From Gari tellinella (lineage: Eukaryota; Mollusca; Bivalvia; Cardiida; Psammobiidae): a stretch of DNA of 64,000 bases. The notes below the pieces were generated by a model. The model searched no databases. It was given only the letters and a program-made list of their open reading frames with translations, and was not told where the DNA came from. Position numbers and translations under genes: made by a program. Below, piece after piece: positions 1 to 11,142 of the stretch (position 1 is the first letter of the stretch; each line of letters begins with the position of its first letter). Location: assembly GCA_922989275.2 (NCBI GenBank), contig OV277871.1:67268989-67332988 (forward strand). Direction: 5' to 3'.

Positions 1-668
1 GACAGTTGATGCGGTCCAAGATGAGACAGTTGATCCGGTCCAAGAAGAGACAGTTGATCCGGTCCAAGATGAGACAGTTGATCCGGTCCAAGAAGAGACA
101 GCTGATCCGGTCCACGATGAGACTGATGATGCGGTCCAAGATGAGACGGTTGATCCGGTCCAAGATGAGACAGTTGATGCGGTCCAAGATGAGACAGTTG
201 ATCCGGTCCACGATGAGACAGTTGATCCGGTCCAAGCTGAGACGGTTGATCCGGTCCAAGATGAGACGGTTGATCCGGTCCAAGATGAGACGGTTGATCC
301 GGTCCAAGATGAGACATTTGATCCGGTCCAAGATGAGACAGTTGATCGAGTCCACGATGAGACTGATGATGCGGTCCAAGATGAGACAGTTGATCCGGTC
401 CAAGATGAGACAGTTGATCCAGTCCACGATGAGACAATTGATGCGGTCCAAGATGAGACAGTTGATCCGGTCCAAGAAGAGACTGATGGTCCGGTCCAAG
501 ATGAGACAGTTGATTCAGTCCAAGATGAGACAGTTGATCCGTACCAAAATGAGACAGTTGATCCAGTCCAAGATGAGACGGTTGATCCATTGTCAAGGTC
601 AAAGCGCTTAACTAAAAGGCCAGCATTGGAAGAAACAGAGTGTAATCGGTTGGCAAAAAGGGCAAAAG
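1..668 (+). CDS. Acidic octapeptide-repeat exon, copy 1 (partial, runs off left edge)
   Basis: Open from the first base, it encodes consecutive 8-residue units close to DETVDPVQ (24-bp DNA units), then a basic tail (KRLTKRPALEETECNRLAKR). It stops at an AAAAG|GTATTT splice donor (GT at 669-670), with one codon base left over (phase 1). It is the right part of the exon seen whole at 1803-2639, offset by exactly 1,971 bp; one visible difference is GGT for GAT near 488. The protein is strongly acidic with a possible nuclear-localisation tail. Function unknown; a flexible linker or protein-interaction module is an inference. Overlapping frames on both strands are open only because the 24-bp unit is divisible by three. 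Confidence 0.6.
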
Positions 669-1592
669 GTATTTGTACACAAATCTTTATTTTTTAATGT
701 TTTATTTGACTATTTCTCAGCAATATGTTTGATTTCAGTAAATTTAAATACTACTAGCTTAATTTTACCAGTCTTTTTGAAACTGTTCAGTACATAATCA
801 GAGCTCCAGACAAGGTACTTGAAGTCCTGTACCAAGATAATGTGGTTCAAATCACACTACTGTTATGTGCATATATACCTCAGTTTGTTGGTACAAAATC
901 TGGTAAAAAAGCTGTCTGCACACTACCTCTGTATGTTGAGGAAATAATATGGCAAGTTTGAATTTCTCAAAAAGCCTTCCAATGTTCAAGGGGCCTCCAT
1001 GACGTTATTTGTTAATGTTTGTTTATGAACTTGTTTTTATACCTTGTCCAAGAGCTTATGTATTTTCCAATCATCTTGAAGTCCTGTACCAAGATAATGT
1101 AGTTCAAATTACACCACTGTTATGTGCACATATACCTCAGTTTGTTGGTACACAATCTGGTAAAATAGCTGTCTGCACACTACCTCTGTATGTTGAGGAA
1201 ATAATATGGCAAGTTTGAATTTCACAAAAAGCTTTCCAATGTTCAAACTCATTTAATCAGTTAAATAGTCCTTCGTTTATACCAAGGGTTAATCTGGAAA
1301 TTTGTCGACTGTTGCTAGGAAATTACACCTGTTATGTGCACATATACCTCAGTTTGTTGGTACAAAATCTGGTATACCTCTGTATGTTGAGGAAATAATA
1401 TGGCAAGTTTGAATTTCACATAAAGCCTTCCAATCTAATGTTCAATAATACCTCCAGTATAAAAGAGATATGTGACGTCCCTCAAACTCTGTTGTCTGGA
1501 CCTTAGGGGTATTGACTCTAGGCTATTACTCTTCTATAAGATTCATCATAGTCTGGTTGCTATTCACATCAATGACTATCTGACCCCAATGA

Positions 1593-1750
1593 CCTGACTG
1601 GCTTGCAAAAGGTCGGTGATCCTCCTCAGTTGCCAATTTATCTGAAATAGTGCATAAAGAGCTTCTGAGGTCTTCCTCCACCTGTAGTTAGCTGGACGTC
1701 ACAATATGATTGCAATACTGTTAAAAGCGACGTAAATTCATAACAAATCA
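1593..1750 (+). mobile_element. 5'-truncated Meta-SINE body
   Basis: The stretch from CTGGCTTGCAAAAGGTCGGT to AAGCGACGTAAATTCATAAC matches the 3' body of the full SINE at 4932-5206 but lacks the tRNA-like head. It sits about 50 bp upstream of the acidic exon's acceptor. The same arrangement recurs at 3564-3721, 5709-5866 and 14941-15108, so the fragment was present before the exon was copied. Confidence 0.7.
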
Positions 1751-1802
1751 AATTAAATACATGTACTTAGAGACTGTTGAAAACCTGATGGTTCTTTTCC
1801 AG

Positions 1803-2639
1803 AGCTTAGCAGCGAAGATGAATCAGAATGTGACGACGATGTCCAGGATGAGATGGAAGATCCATTCCACGATGAGACAGTTGATCCAGTCCAAGATGAG
1901 ATAGTTGATCCAGTCCAAGATGAGACAGTTGATCCGGTCCAAGATGAGATAGTTGATCCGGTCCAAGATGAGACAGTTGATGCGGTCCAAGATGAGACAG
2001 TTGATCCGGTCCAAGAAGAGACAGTTGATCCGGTCCAAGATGAGACAGTTGATCCGGTCCAAGAAGAGACAGCTGATCCGGTCCACGATGAGACTGATGA
2101 TGCGGTCCAAGATGAGACGGTTGATCCGGTCCAAGATGAGACAGTTGATGCGGTCCAAGATGAGACAGTTGATCCGGTCCACGATGAGACAGTTGATCCG
2201 GTCCAAGCTGAGACGGTTGATCCGGTCCAAGATGAGACGGTTGATCCGGTCCAAGATGAGACGGTTGATCCGGTCCAAGATGAGACATTTGATCCGGTCC
2301 AAGATGAGACAGTTGATCGAGTCCACGATGAGACTGATGATGCGGTCCAAGATGAGACAGTTGATCCGGTCCAAGATGAGACAGTTGATCCAGTCCACGA
2401 TGAGACAATTGATGCGGTCCAAGATGAGACAGTTGATCCGGTCCAAGAAGAGACTGATGATCCGGTCCAAGATGAGACAGTTGATTCAGTCCAAGATGAG
2501 ACAGTTGATCCGTACCAAAATGAGACAGTTGATCCAGTCCAAGATGAGACGGTTGATCCATTGTCAAGGTCAAAGCGCTTAACTAAAAGGCCAGCATTGG
2601 AAGAAACAGAGTGTAATCGGTTGGCAAAAAGGGCAAAAG
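1803..2639 (+). CDS. Acidic octapeptide-repeat exon, copy 2 (complete)
   Basis: Acceptor TTCTTTTCCAG ends at 1802 and the donor GT is at 2640-2641. The exon is 837 bp (279 codons) and symmetric phase 1-1: two bases complete the incoming codon and one G is left over. It begins LSSEDESECDDDVQDEMEDP, continues with about 29 units of DETVDPVQ, and ends with a basic segment KRLTKRP...NRLAKRAK that resembles a bipartite nuclear-localisation signal. An ATG at 1853 lies inside the exon, but the open frame and acceptor extend upstream, so I treat it as internal. No family recognised. The variants (EETADPVH, DETVDRVH, DETDDAVQ) keep the acidic positions. The +2 frame (MIRSKMRQL...) and the antisense frames are shadows of the same repeat. 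Confidence 0.65.
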
Positions 2640-3563
2640 GTATTTGTACACAAATCTTTATTTTTTAATGTTTTATTTGACTATTTCTCAGCAATATGTT
2701 TGATTTCAGTAAATTTAAATACTACTAGCTTAATTTTACCAGTCTTTTTGAAACTGTTCAGTACATAATCAGAGCTCCAGACAAGGTACTTGAAGTCCTG
2801 TACCAAGATAATGTGGTTCAAATCACACTACTGTTATGTGCATATATACCTCAGTTTGTTGGTACAAAATCTGGTAAAAAAGCTGTCTGCACACTACCTC
2901 TGTATGTTGAGGAAATAATATGGCAAGTTTGAATTTCTCAAAAAGCCTTCCAATGTTCAAGGGGCCTCCATGACGTTATTTGTTAATGTTTGTTTATGAA
3001 CTTGTTTTTATACCTTGTCCAAGAGCTTATGTATTTTCCAATCATCTTGAAGTCCTGTACCAAGATAATGTAGTTCAAATTACACCACTGTTATGTGCAC
3101 ATATACCTCAGTTTGTTGGTACACAATCTGGTAAAATAGCTGTCTGCACACTACCTCTGTATGTTGAGGAAATAATATGGCAAGTTTGAATTTCACAAAA
3201 AGCTTTCCAATGTTCAAACTCATTTAATCAGTTAAATAGTCCTTCGTTTATACCAAGGGTTAATCTGGAAATTTGTCGACTGTTGCTAGGAAATTACACC
3301 TGTTATGTGCACATATACCTCAGTTTGTTGGTACAAAATCTGGTATACCTCTGTATGTTGAGGAAATAATATGGCAAGTTTGAATTTCACATAAAGCCTT
3401 CCAATCTAATGTTCAATAATACCTCCAGTATAAAAGAGATATGTGACGTCCCTCAAACTCTGTTGTCTGGACCTTAGGGGTATTGACTCTAGGCTATTAC
3501 TCTTCTATAAGATTCATCATAGTCTGGTTGCTATTCACATCAATGACTATCTGACCCCAATGA

Positions 3564-3721
3564 CCTGACTGGCTTGCAAAAGGTCGGTGATCCTCCTCAG
3601 TTGCCAATTTATCTGAAATAGTGCATAAAGAGCTTCTGAGGTCTTCCTCCACCTGTAGTTAGCTGGACGTCACAATATGATTGCAATACTGTTAAAAGCG
3701 ACGTAAATTCATAACAAATCA
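3564..3721 (+). mobile_element. 5'-truncated Meta-SINE body (second tandem copy)
   Basis: Same fragment as 1593-1750, shifted by 1,971 bp, in the intron upstream of acidic exon copy 3. Confidence 0.7.
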
Positions 3722-3773
3722 AATTAAATACATGTACTTAGAGACTGTTGAAAACCTGATGGTTCTTTTCCAG

Positions 3774-4610
3774 AGCTTAGCAGCGAAGATGAATCAGAAT
3801 GTGACGACGATGTCCAGGATGAGATGGAAGATCCATTCCACGATGAGACAGTTGATCCAGTCCAAGATGAGATAGTTGATCCAGTCCAAGATGAGACAGT
3901 TGATCCGGTCCAAGATGAGACAGTTGATCCGGTCCAAGATGAGACAGTTGATGCGGTCCAAGATGAGACAGTTGATCCGGTCCAAGATGAGACAGTTGAT
4001 CCGGTCCAAGATGAGACAGTTGATCCGGTCCAAGAAGAGACAGCTGATCCGGTCCACGATGAGACTGATGATGCGGTCCAAGATGAGACGGTTGATCCGG
4101 TCCAAGATGAGACAGTTGATGCGGTCCAAGATGAGACAGTTGATCCGGTCCACGATGAGACAGTTGATCCGGTCCAAGCTGAGACAGTTGATGCGGTCCA
4201 AGATGAGACAGTTGATCCGGTCCAAGAAGAGACGGTTGATCCGGTCCAAGATGAGACATTTGATCCGGTCCAAGATGAGACAGTTGATCGAGTCCACGAT
4301 GAGACTGATGATGCGGTCCAAGATGAGACAGTTGATCCGGTCCAAGATGAGACAGTTGATCCAGTCCACGATGAGACAATTGATGCGGTCCAAGATGAGA
4401 CAGTTGATCCGGTCCAAGAAGAGACTGATGATCCGGTCCAAGATGAGACAGTTGATTCAGTCCAAGATGAGACAGTTGATCCGTACCAAAATGAGACAGT
4501 TGATCCAGTCCAAGATGAGACGGTTGATCCATTGTCAAGGTCAAAGCGCTTAACTAAAAGGCCAGCATTGGAAGAAACAGAGTGTAATCGGTTGGCAAAA
4601 AGGGCAAAAG
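3774..4610 (+). CDS. Acidic octapeptide-repeat exon, copy 3 (complete)
   Basis: 837-bp phase 1-1 exon with the same acceptor (AG at 3772-3773) and donor (GT at 4611-4612) as copy 2. The flanking non-repeat coding ends are identical to copy 2, but internal units differ in order: AETVDPVQ is followed here by DETVDAVQ, and EETVDPVQ appears in a new place. Total length is unchanged. This pattern suggests exchange or slippage within the 24-bp array after the 1,971-bp duplication. Function unknown, as for copy 2. Confidence 0.65.
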
Positions 4611-4931
4611 GTATTTGTACACAAATCTTTATTTTTTAATGTTTTATTTGACTATTTCTCAGCAATATGTTTGATTTCAGTAAATTTAAATACTACTAGC
4701 TTAATTTTACCAGTCTTTTTGAAACTGTTCAGTACATAATCAGAGCTCCAGACAAGGTACTTGAAGTCCTGTACCAAGATAATGTGGTTCAAATCACACT
4801 ACTGTTATGTGCATATATACCTCAGTTTGTTGGTACAAAATCTGGTAAAAAAGCTGTCTGCACACTACCTCTGTATGTTGAGGAAATAATATGGCAAGTT
4901 TGAATTTCTCAAAAAGCCTTCCAATGTTCAA

Positions 4932-5206
4932 GGGGCCTCCATGGCCTAGTGGTATGGTCACTGTGACTTACATCATTAAGCTCCTCACCGCTGTGAGTTC
5001 GAATCCCAGTAGGGACGTCCGGATTTTTCATGTGGGGAAGCCTTCCAGCTGGCTTGCAAAAGGTCGGTGGTTCTACCCAGTTGCCGATTTGTGCCTAAAA
5101 CAGTGCATAAAGGGCTTCTGGGGTCTTCCTCCACCTGTAATTAGCTGGACGTCGCGATATGACTGAAATACTGTTAAAAGCGACGTAAAATCATAACGAA
5201 TCAAAA
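4932..5206 (+). mobile_element. Full-length tRNA-derived Meta-SINE
   Basis: tRNA-like head with box A (TGGCCTAGTGGT) and box B (GTTCGAATCCC), then a body (TTCCAGCTGGCTTGCAAAAG...GGGGTCTTCCTCCACCTG...AAAAGCGACGTAAAATCATA) that I recognise as the Meta-SINE domain of bivalve SINEs, and an A-rich tail. It is flanked by a 12-bp target-site duplication TCCAATGTTCAA (4920-4931 and 5207-5218). An open frame of 91 codons across it is incidental. Confidence 0.88.
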
Positions 5207-5299
5207 TCCAATGTTCAAACTCATTTAATCAGTTAAATAGTCCTTCATTTTTATTCAAGGGTTAATCTGGAAATGTGTCGACTGTTGCTAGGAAATAAC

Positions 5300-5420
5300 A
5301 CTTGTTATGTGCACATATACCTCAGTTTGTTGGTACAAAATCTGGTAAAATAGCCGTCTGCACACTACCTCTGTATGTTAAGGAAATAATATGACAAGTT
5401 TGAATTTCACATAAAGCCTT
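5300..5420 (+). repeat. HIPQFVGT-type short repeat (one of about a dozen copies)
   Basis: Copy of a ~100-300 bp repeat reading TGTGCACATATACCTCAGTT...GGTACAAAATCTGG...GCACACTACCTCTGTATGTT. The other copies with this core lie near 850-955, 1110-1230, 1336-1420 and their 1,971-bp repeats, and at 9508-9645, 9905-10045, 11160-11310 and 45640-45865. Here AAGGAAATAATATGACAAG has drifted. Confidence 0.6.
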
Positions 5421-5708
5421 CCAATGTTCAATCGGGACATTTGTTGACTGTTTCTAGGAAATGAAAAGTTTAATTTGTATACCGTGTTTTCGAAGATCAT
5501 GTAGATACGATTTTTCTAGTTGCATAAATCTTATGTAAAAATATTCACAAATAAAAAAGTTACAGCAACAACAATAATACCTCCAGTATAAAAGATAATG
5601 TGACATTCCCTCAAACTCTGTTGTCTGGACCTTAGGGGTATTGACTCTAGGCTATCACTCTCATGGTCTGTTTGATATTCCCATCAATGAATATCTGACC
5701 CCAATGAC

Positions 5709-5866
5709 CTGAATGGCTTGCAAAAGGTCGGTGATTCTCTTCAGTTGCCAATTTGTCTGAAATAGTGCATAAAGAGCTTCTGGGGTCTTCCTCCACCTGT
5801 AGTTAGCTGGACGTCACAATATGATTGCAATACTGTTAAAAGCGACGTAAATTCATATCAAATCAA
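5709..5866 (+). mobile_element. 5'-truncated Meta-SINE body
   Basis: GGCTTGCAAAAGGTCGGTGA...TCCTCCACCTGTAGTTAGCT...AAGCGACGTAAATTCATA, without tRNA head, immediately upstream of acidic exon copy 4 in the same position as in the tandem copies. Confidence 0.65.
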
Positions 5867-5917
5867 ATTAAATACATGTACTTAGAGACTGTTGAAAACC
5901 TGATGGTTCTTTTTCAG

Positions 5918-6130
5918 AGCTTAGCAGCGAAGATGAATCAGAATGTGACGACAATGTCCAGGATGAGATGGAAGATCCAGTCCATGATGAGACTGATGAT
6001 CCGAACCAAGATGAGACAGTTGATCCAGTCCAAGATGAGACGGTTGATCCAGTGTCAAGCCCAAAGTGCTTTACTAAAAGGCCAGCATTGGAAGAAATAG
6101 AGTGTAATCGGTTGGCACAAAGGGCAAAAG
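5918..6130 (+). CDS. Acidic octapeptide-repeat exon, copy 4 (short)
   Basis: Acceptor TTTTTCAG ends at 5917 and the donor AAAAG|GTATTT has GT at 6131-6132. It is 213 bp (71 codons), again phase 1-1. It keeps the conserved start SSEDESECDD and the basic end FTKRPALEEIECNRLAQRAK but has only about four octapeptide units, so it may be the unexpanded ancestral form. Substitutions (CDDN for CDDD, LAQRAK for LAKRAK) mark it as older than copies 1-3. Both splice sites and the reading frame are intact. Confidence 0.55.
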
Positions 6131-6269
6131 GTATTTGTACACAAATCTTTATTTTTTAATGTTTTAGTTGAATATTTCTTAGCAGAATTTTACCAGAATC
6201 TTTTTGAAATTATTCAGTACATAAGCAGAGCTCCAGACAAGGGGCGTTTTTCAAAAACTACATTCCTAC

Positions 6270-6590
6270 CTGAAACTTCAAATGGACAATTCTAGTTTTC
6301 TATTTATTTAGTCTAGTCCATTTTTTACTTTTTTAGGATTGGGTTTTACAATATATGTCTAAATGACAAACAGTGTATACCCTGATCAGAAGGCTGCTTA
6401 AGGAGCCCTCTGATCAGGGTCTACATTGTTTGCATAGGACAAGTGTACTCCTGACAGGTACTCTGTTTGCAAATGACGCATATATGCGTGACTAGGGTTC
6501 AATCAAAGAGTTAATATCTTTATCTGGAGCCCTGATAAGTAATTGATAATGAGTTTCACAAAACCTGTTATTCTGCTCAGTAATAACCAC
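6270..6590 (+). repeat. Interspersed repeat with palindromic core; inverted partner at 42298-42567
   Basis: It runs from CCTGAAACTTCAAATGGACA to TTATTCTGCTCAGTAATAAC. It contains a palindrome around CCCTGATCAGAAGG...CCCTCTGATCAGGG at 6369-6433. The reverse complement is found at 42298-42567, where the element has TTAA at its AAAGGG end. Confidence 0.6.
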
Positions 6591-6645
6591 AGTGGACCGT
6601 CACAATAGAAGTCTGAACCCCAAAAGAAAACAAAATTTATATAAA

Positions 6646-7287
6646 CACTAGATATATAGACAAGGGGTCGAACTTCCAATTTCCGATATTGTACCCCTCT
6701 CCCAAGTTATGTTTCTATCGACATTCGATCAAACGGTATATCGGGTAAAGCTATTTGCCAATACGTAGTATAAAGTATAACCTTCGTAATTGCAAAGCGA
6801 AAAACTCCTAGTTAAAACGGTTCTCAATTGCCACAAGGCAGAATCCCGAGAACCACCGCAATTTTGATAGGTAGGCAACAACTTCGTAACCGCCCTCTTA
6901 CCCATTGATATGGCTATTAGAATGCTTGCCAGTCGGAATCAGAGCTTCATGCAGTAGCAGGTAAGGCAACAATGACACTTACTGTAAAAAACGTGTTCGA
7001 TTAACTTCATGTACACTGCTGGACAAATGAAATTGTCTCCAAACCATTGGTTTCGCTTTGAGCAGCCATTTTACGTGACGTCATTTGAACGCTTTCTGTT
7101 ATAGTCGGTAAGTGGGCGGTTACGAGGTCTTTGACTACCTGTCATAATTGCGGTGTTTCTCGTGATTCTGCCTTGTGGCATCTGAGAACCGTTTTAACCA
7201 GGAGTTTTTCGCATTGCATAACTTTGGAGAGGGGTACAATTCGGAAATTGGAAGTTCGACCCCTTGTCTACATATCTAGTGCTTATA
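6646..7287. mobile_element. Foldback element with ~190-bp inverted arms
   Basis: The left arm (6646-6905) begins CACTAGATATATAGACAAGG and contains GGTCGAACTTCCAATTTCCG, AAAACGGTTCTCA and CCACAAGGCAGAATC. The right arm (about 7103-7287) is its reverse complement, ending CCTTGTCTACATATCTAGTG. The left arm carries about 75 bp of extra sequence. Terminal repeats this long with a short spacer indicate a foldback or long-TIR MITE. Confidence 0.8.
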
Positions 7288-7290
7288 CAT

Positions 7291-8851
7291 TTTTAGCTCA
7301 CCTGAGCCACAGGCTCAAGGTGAGCTATTGGGATGGCCCTGTGTCCGGCGTATGTGCGTCGTCGTTAACAATTGCTTCAAATGACATCTCCTCCTATACC
7401 CCTTGACAGAATTCAACCAAACTTTACAGAAATGTTCCTTGGGTCAAGCTCTTTCAAATTTGTTCAAAGAATTGAAAACAATGCAGAACTCTGGTTGCCA
7501 TGGCAACCAAATTGAAAAAATAAGGAAATCTTAAAAAATCTTCTTGTCAAAAACTAAAAGGGCCAGAGCTTAGATATTTGGCACATAGAATCGCCTACAG
7601 GTTCTCCATAAAAAGGCTTCTATAAAAGGCTTATTTGACATTGTTAACACATTTAGCAACTACAGTTCTGAATGGATTTTGATTATGTTTTCCCACAGTA
7701 TAATTATAGAAGTATAAGTTCATGAAAGGGTTGATTATTGTTGAAATCTGTTCATTGTGTCAAGTTATCTGCCCTTGGTGTACTCAGATATGCTAGAAAA
7801 GGCTTTATTTCTGTATTGTTTATACTCTCTGAGCTCTAAAAGTCTACAAATTAGAATAGATTTTGATAAAACTATATATTTCATTGCCAGTGGGCGTATA
7901 ATGTACCGCTTGCGGTGCTCTCGTTAACAATGGGAAAGTCACATCAATCTGAAATGTTAGAACTTCCGTCCGTCTGTCAACAATTTTAAACGACTTCGCC
8001 TCTGAAGCCGATAGCCCCATGGAAACAAAACTTTATCACATACATGCTTTTGGTTTGAGCTTCAAAAGTTGTTAAAAAAGTGAATGGGGCTAATGGTCTA
8101 GAAAAATCTTCTCCGAAACCAATGTTCCAATTTCGATTTGGTTTTCACCAAAATGTTTCTCAAAAGACAGACTACAAAAGTTGCTAAAAGAATTTTGATC
8201 CGTCATAAAACATGGCCGTCACAGGGTGAGGTCATTTTTCGGTGTTCGGAAATATCGAATTTAAGGTTAAAACCTTTCGAGAATTCATAATGTGGGCTAT
8301 ATCTTTATTAGATACTGTCAGTGTCATAAACTTGATAAAGTTTAGGTCATACTGGAATATAGGTCATGTTGGGTCATAGTGTAGGTCAGTAGGTAAAATT
8401 GCAAAAAAAAAACATTTTACCACTCCAGAGGCCATATTTTTTGCCCAATCTTCTTAAAACTTGCTGAGAATGATTATCTTGACAAAAGCTAAGCTTTGTT
8501 TGAATATGTGTTAGAAGGTCAGTAGGTCAAATCATAAAAAATCCTTCTGAACACTTTAGGGACCACATTTTTAGCCTCAAACTCAAGAGACTTGCTCAAA
8601 AGAATAATCTAGACAAAATCTAGGTAATGTATGTAATGTGAGTTATGACAGATCAAAAAGTAGGTAATTAGGTCAAATCGTAGAAAAGGCTTATGAACCC
8701 TCTAGTTCATATGGAGTAAATTCATCAACATTATCCTGACACATTTCCTTCTTGTGACAAGGTGCTAGTGGGGGTGGTAATCACCTTTAGTGATAAGTCT
8801 AGTTAAATCTGGAAACTTTGAACTCTGATGAGCGCCTTAGGGCTCTTGTTG
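7291..8851 (+). mobile_element. GCTCACC/AGGTGAGC interspersed repeat, copy 1
   Basis: Starts with a hairpin TTTTAGCTCACCTGAGCC...GGCTCAAGGTGAGCT and ends with GATGAGCGCCTTAGGGCTCTTGTT. The interior is degenerate and noncoding, with GTCAGTAGGTCAAATC-type motifs. Such repeats are common in bivalve genomes; the superfamily is uncertain (hairpins near both ends could fit a Helentron-like non-autonomous element, an inference). Confidence 0.65.
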
Positions 8852-9472
8852 GGTTAAGGTTTTTGTAAGATTGTGTTTAGGTTTCGAAAGTGCCTATAAC
8901 TTCTATACCCCTTGAGGTATTGCTTTCATAGTTGGTATGTGTGTGTATATGGACAAGACCTTTCCATGCACAGAAACATTCGGACCCCTGTGACCTTGAC
9001 CATGAACTTAAAGCCCATGATTAGGTTTCGAAATCTGTTTTTAGGTTCCGAAAAATGCCTATAACTTCTATGTCCTTTGAGGTATTGCTTTCATAGTTGG
9101 TAAGTGTGTGTTTATTGACAAGACCTTTCCATGCACAGAAACATTTGGACCCTTGTGACCATGATCGTGAACTTAGGGCCCACATTCAGGTTTCAAAATC
9201 AGTGTATGTATGTCCAAGTACTTATTAGTTGTTGTTCTTTAGAAACATCTATGACTAGGAAAACGTCAAATACCCATACACATTGTTTAAGTTTGGAATA
9301 TTTATCAATCTCCAGTATGTGACAGTAGAGCGTCCAGCACCCGTTTGCGGTGCTCTCATTGTAAATTTGTATCATATCACATGGTATCGAAAAGAATCAT
9401 TAAAATACCGGTATCATTTCATTGGTATCAGTATCGTATCGTACCGTTTCATTCTTAACGGTGTCCAACCCT
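8849..9472 (+). repeat. CTTGACC-rich repeat; inverted partner at 41589-42202
   Basis: It contains GTTTCGAAAGTGCCTATAAC, ATGCACAGAAACATT, and a terminal CGTCCAGCACCCGTTTGCGG. Part of it (about 9148-9385) is directly repeated at 9658-9903, with a HIPQFVGT-type repeat between. The whole block occurs inverted at 41589-42202. Confidence 0.7.
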
Positions 9473-9507
9473 AGTCATGGCAACCAATAGGAACAAAATG
9501 CCTAGTC

Positions 9508-10045
9508 CAAGAGCTTATGTTTTTTACAATCATCTTGAAATCCTGTACCAAGATAATGTAGTTCCAAATTACACCACTGTTATGTGCACATATACCTCAG
9601 TTTGTTGGTACAAAATCTGGTAAAAAAGCTGTCTGCACACTACGCACAGAAAAAATTGGACCCTTGTGACCTTGACCTTGAACTTAGGGCCCACATTTCG
9701 GTTTCAAAATCAGTGTATGTATGTCCAAGTATTTATTAGTTGTTGTTGTTTAGAAACATCTATGACTAGGAAAACGTCAATACCCATACACATTCTTTAA
9801 GTTTCGAATATTTATCCATCTCCAGTATGTGACAGTCGAGCGTCCAGCACCCGTTTGCGGTGCTCTCATTGTAAATTTGTATCATATCACATGGTATCGA
9901 AAAGATTTCAAATTACACCACTGTTATGTGTGCACATATACCTCAGTTTGTTGGTACAAAATCTGGTAAAATAGCTGTCTACACACTACCTCTGTATGTT
10001 TAGGAAATAATATGGCAAGTTTGAATTTCACAAAAAGGCTTCTAA
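9508..10045 (+). repeat. Two HIPQFVGT-type repeats around a duplicated segment
   Basis: 9508-9645 and 9905-10045 each contain TGTGCACATATACCTCAGTT and TTGGTACAAAATCTGGTAAA. The second is preceded by a copy of the CTTGACC-rich repeat. Small indels break the reading frame in both, so these are decayed copies. Confidence 0.55.
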
Positions 10046-10083
10046 TGTTCAAACTCATTTAATCAGTTAAATAGTCTTTCATC

Positions 10084-11142
10084 TATTAGCTCACTGAGCT
10101 ATTTTGATAGTTCTATGTCCATCGTCGTTCGTTCGTTCGTCCGTCCGTCCGTTCGTCGTCAACAATTTCTTTAAACGACATCTCCTGAAACTACTGGATG
10201 GATTTTTACCAAACTTGGCAGGAATGATCCTTGTATGGTCCTCTTACAAAGTTGTTCAAATAGTTCCGGTCTGTTGCATCATCTAGGTCACAGGAGCTAA
10301 ATATTGATTTTTTCAATGAAAACTTTAAAAATCTTCATGTATGAACCCACAGTACCTTGAGCTTAGATATTTGGCACAAAGCATCGTCTTGAGGTCCTCT
10401 ATCAAGATTGTACAAATTATGTCCCTGGGGTAAAAAATGACCCCGCCCCGGGGGTCGTAATTTTACATAGAGTTATATAGTGAAATCTTCAAACATCTTT
10501 ATCTCTGAAACTAATATGGCCAGAGCTTTGATATTTGGCATGGTGAGACTTCTAGAAGCCCTTAACCAATATTGTAAATATGGTTCCTGTTTGTTGCATA
10601 TCTAGATCAAAGGAGCCAAACATCGATTTTTCAATGAAAACTTAAAGAATCTTCTTGTCTGAAACCTAAGTACCTTGAGCTTAGATATTTGGCACATAAT
10701 TATCATCGTCTACAGGTCCTCTATCAAGATTGTTCAAATTATGCCCCTTGGGTGAAAACTGCCAAGGCCCTAGGGGTCGCAGTTTTACATACAGTTATAT
10801 AGTGAAATATTCTTCTCTGAAACTATTATGACAAGAGTTTTGATATTTAGCATTATGAAGTGACACTTTTACATGTTCTTTACCAATATTGCTGAAATGG
10901 TTCGGGTCTGTTGCATATCTGGGTCACATTAGCTAAAAATAGATTTTTTTCAATGAAAAGTCTTCCTGTCGGAAACCACCCATGTACAAAATAGTTGACA
11001 GAACACTTAATTTTTTAAGTTCATCAGCAAGATATTTGAAATTATGTCTCTGGGGTAAAAAATGATCCCACCCCAGGGGTAATGTGACCCTTGTGTTGGT
11101 TTTTCCAGGTGAGCGATATTTAGGCCCAAATGGGCCTCTTGT
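10084..11142 (+). mobile_element. GCTCACC/AGGTGAGC interspersed repeat, copy 2
   Basis: 5' hairpin TTAGCTCACTGAGCTATTTT, a (GTTC/GTCC)n run at 10125-10155, internal duplicated paragraphs (GAGCTTAGATATTTGGCACA twice), and 3' end TCCAGGTGAGCGATATTTAG plus a GGCCC...GGGCC hairpin. Noncoding. Confidence 0.7.

Larger units (their letters stand above)
1..4943 (+). repeat. Tandem duplication, period 1,971 bp, about 2.5 copies
   Basis: Positions 1-1971, 1972-3942 and 3943-~4943 are near-identical. Each holds the acidic exon, its intron, and fragments of two interspersed repeats. Matching landmarks (for example 1009/2980 and 1803/3774) are spaced exactly 1,971 bp apart. The copies differ mainly in individual 24-bp units inside the exon, and by a few substitutions. 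The last copy diverges at GGGGCCTCCATG, where it runs into a full SINE while copies 1 and 2 continue differently. Very recent duplication is likely; an assembly artefact cannot be excluded from sequence alone. Confidence 0.9.

Noticed and set aside
1806..2573. Minus-strand and alternative plus-strand open frames over the 24-bp repeats (HLGPDQLS, LDRINCLI, MRQLIRSK)
   Set aside because: A 24-bp repeat is open in several frames by periodicity; only the DETVDPVQ frame joins the conserved exon ends and splice sites in phase.
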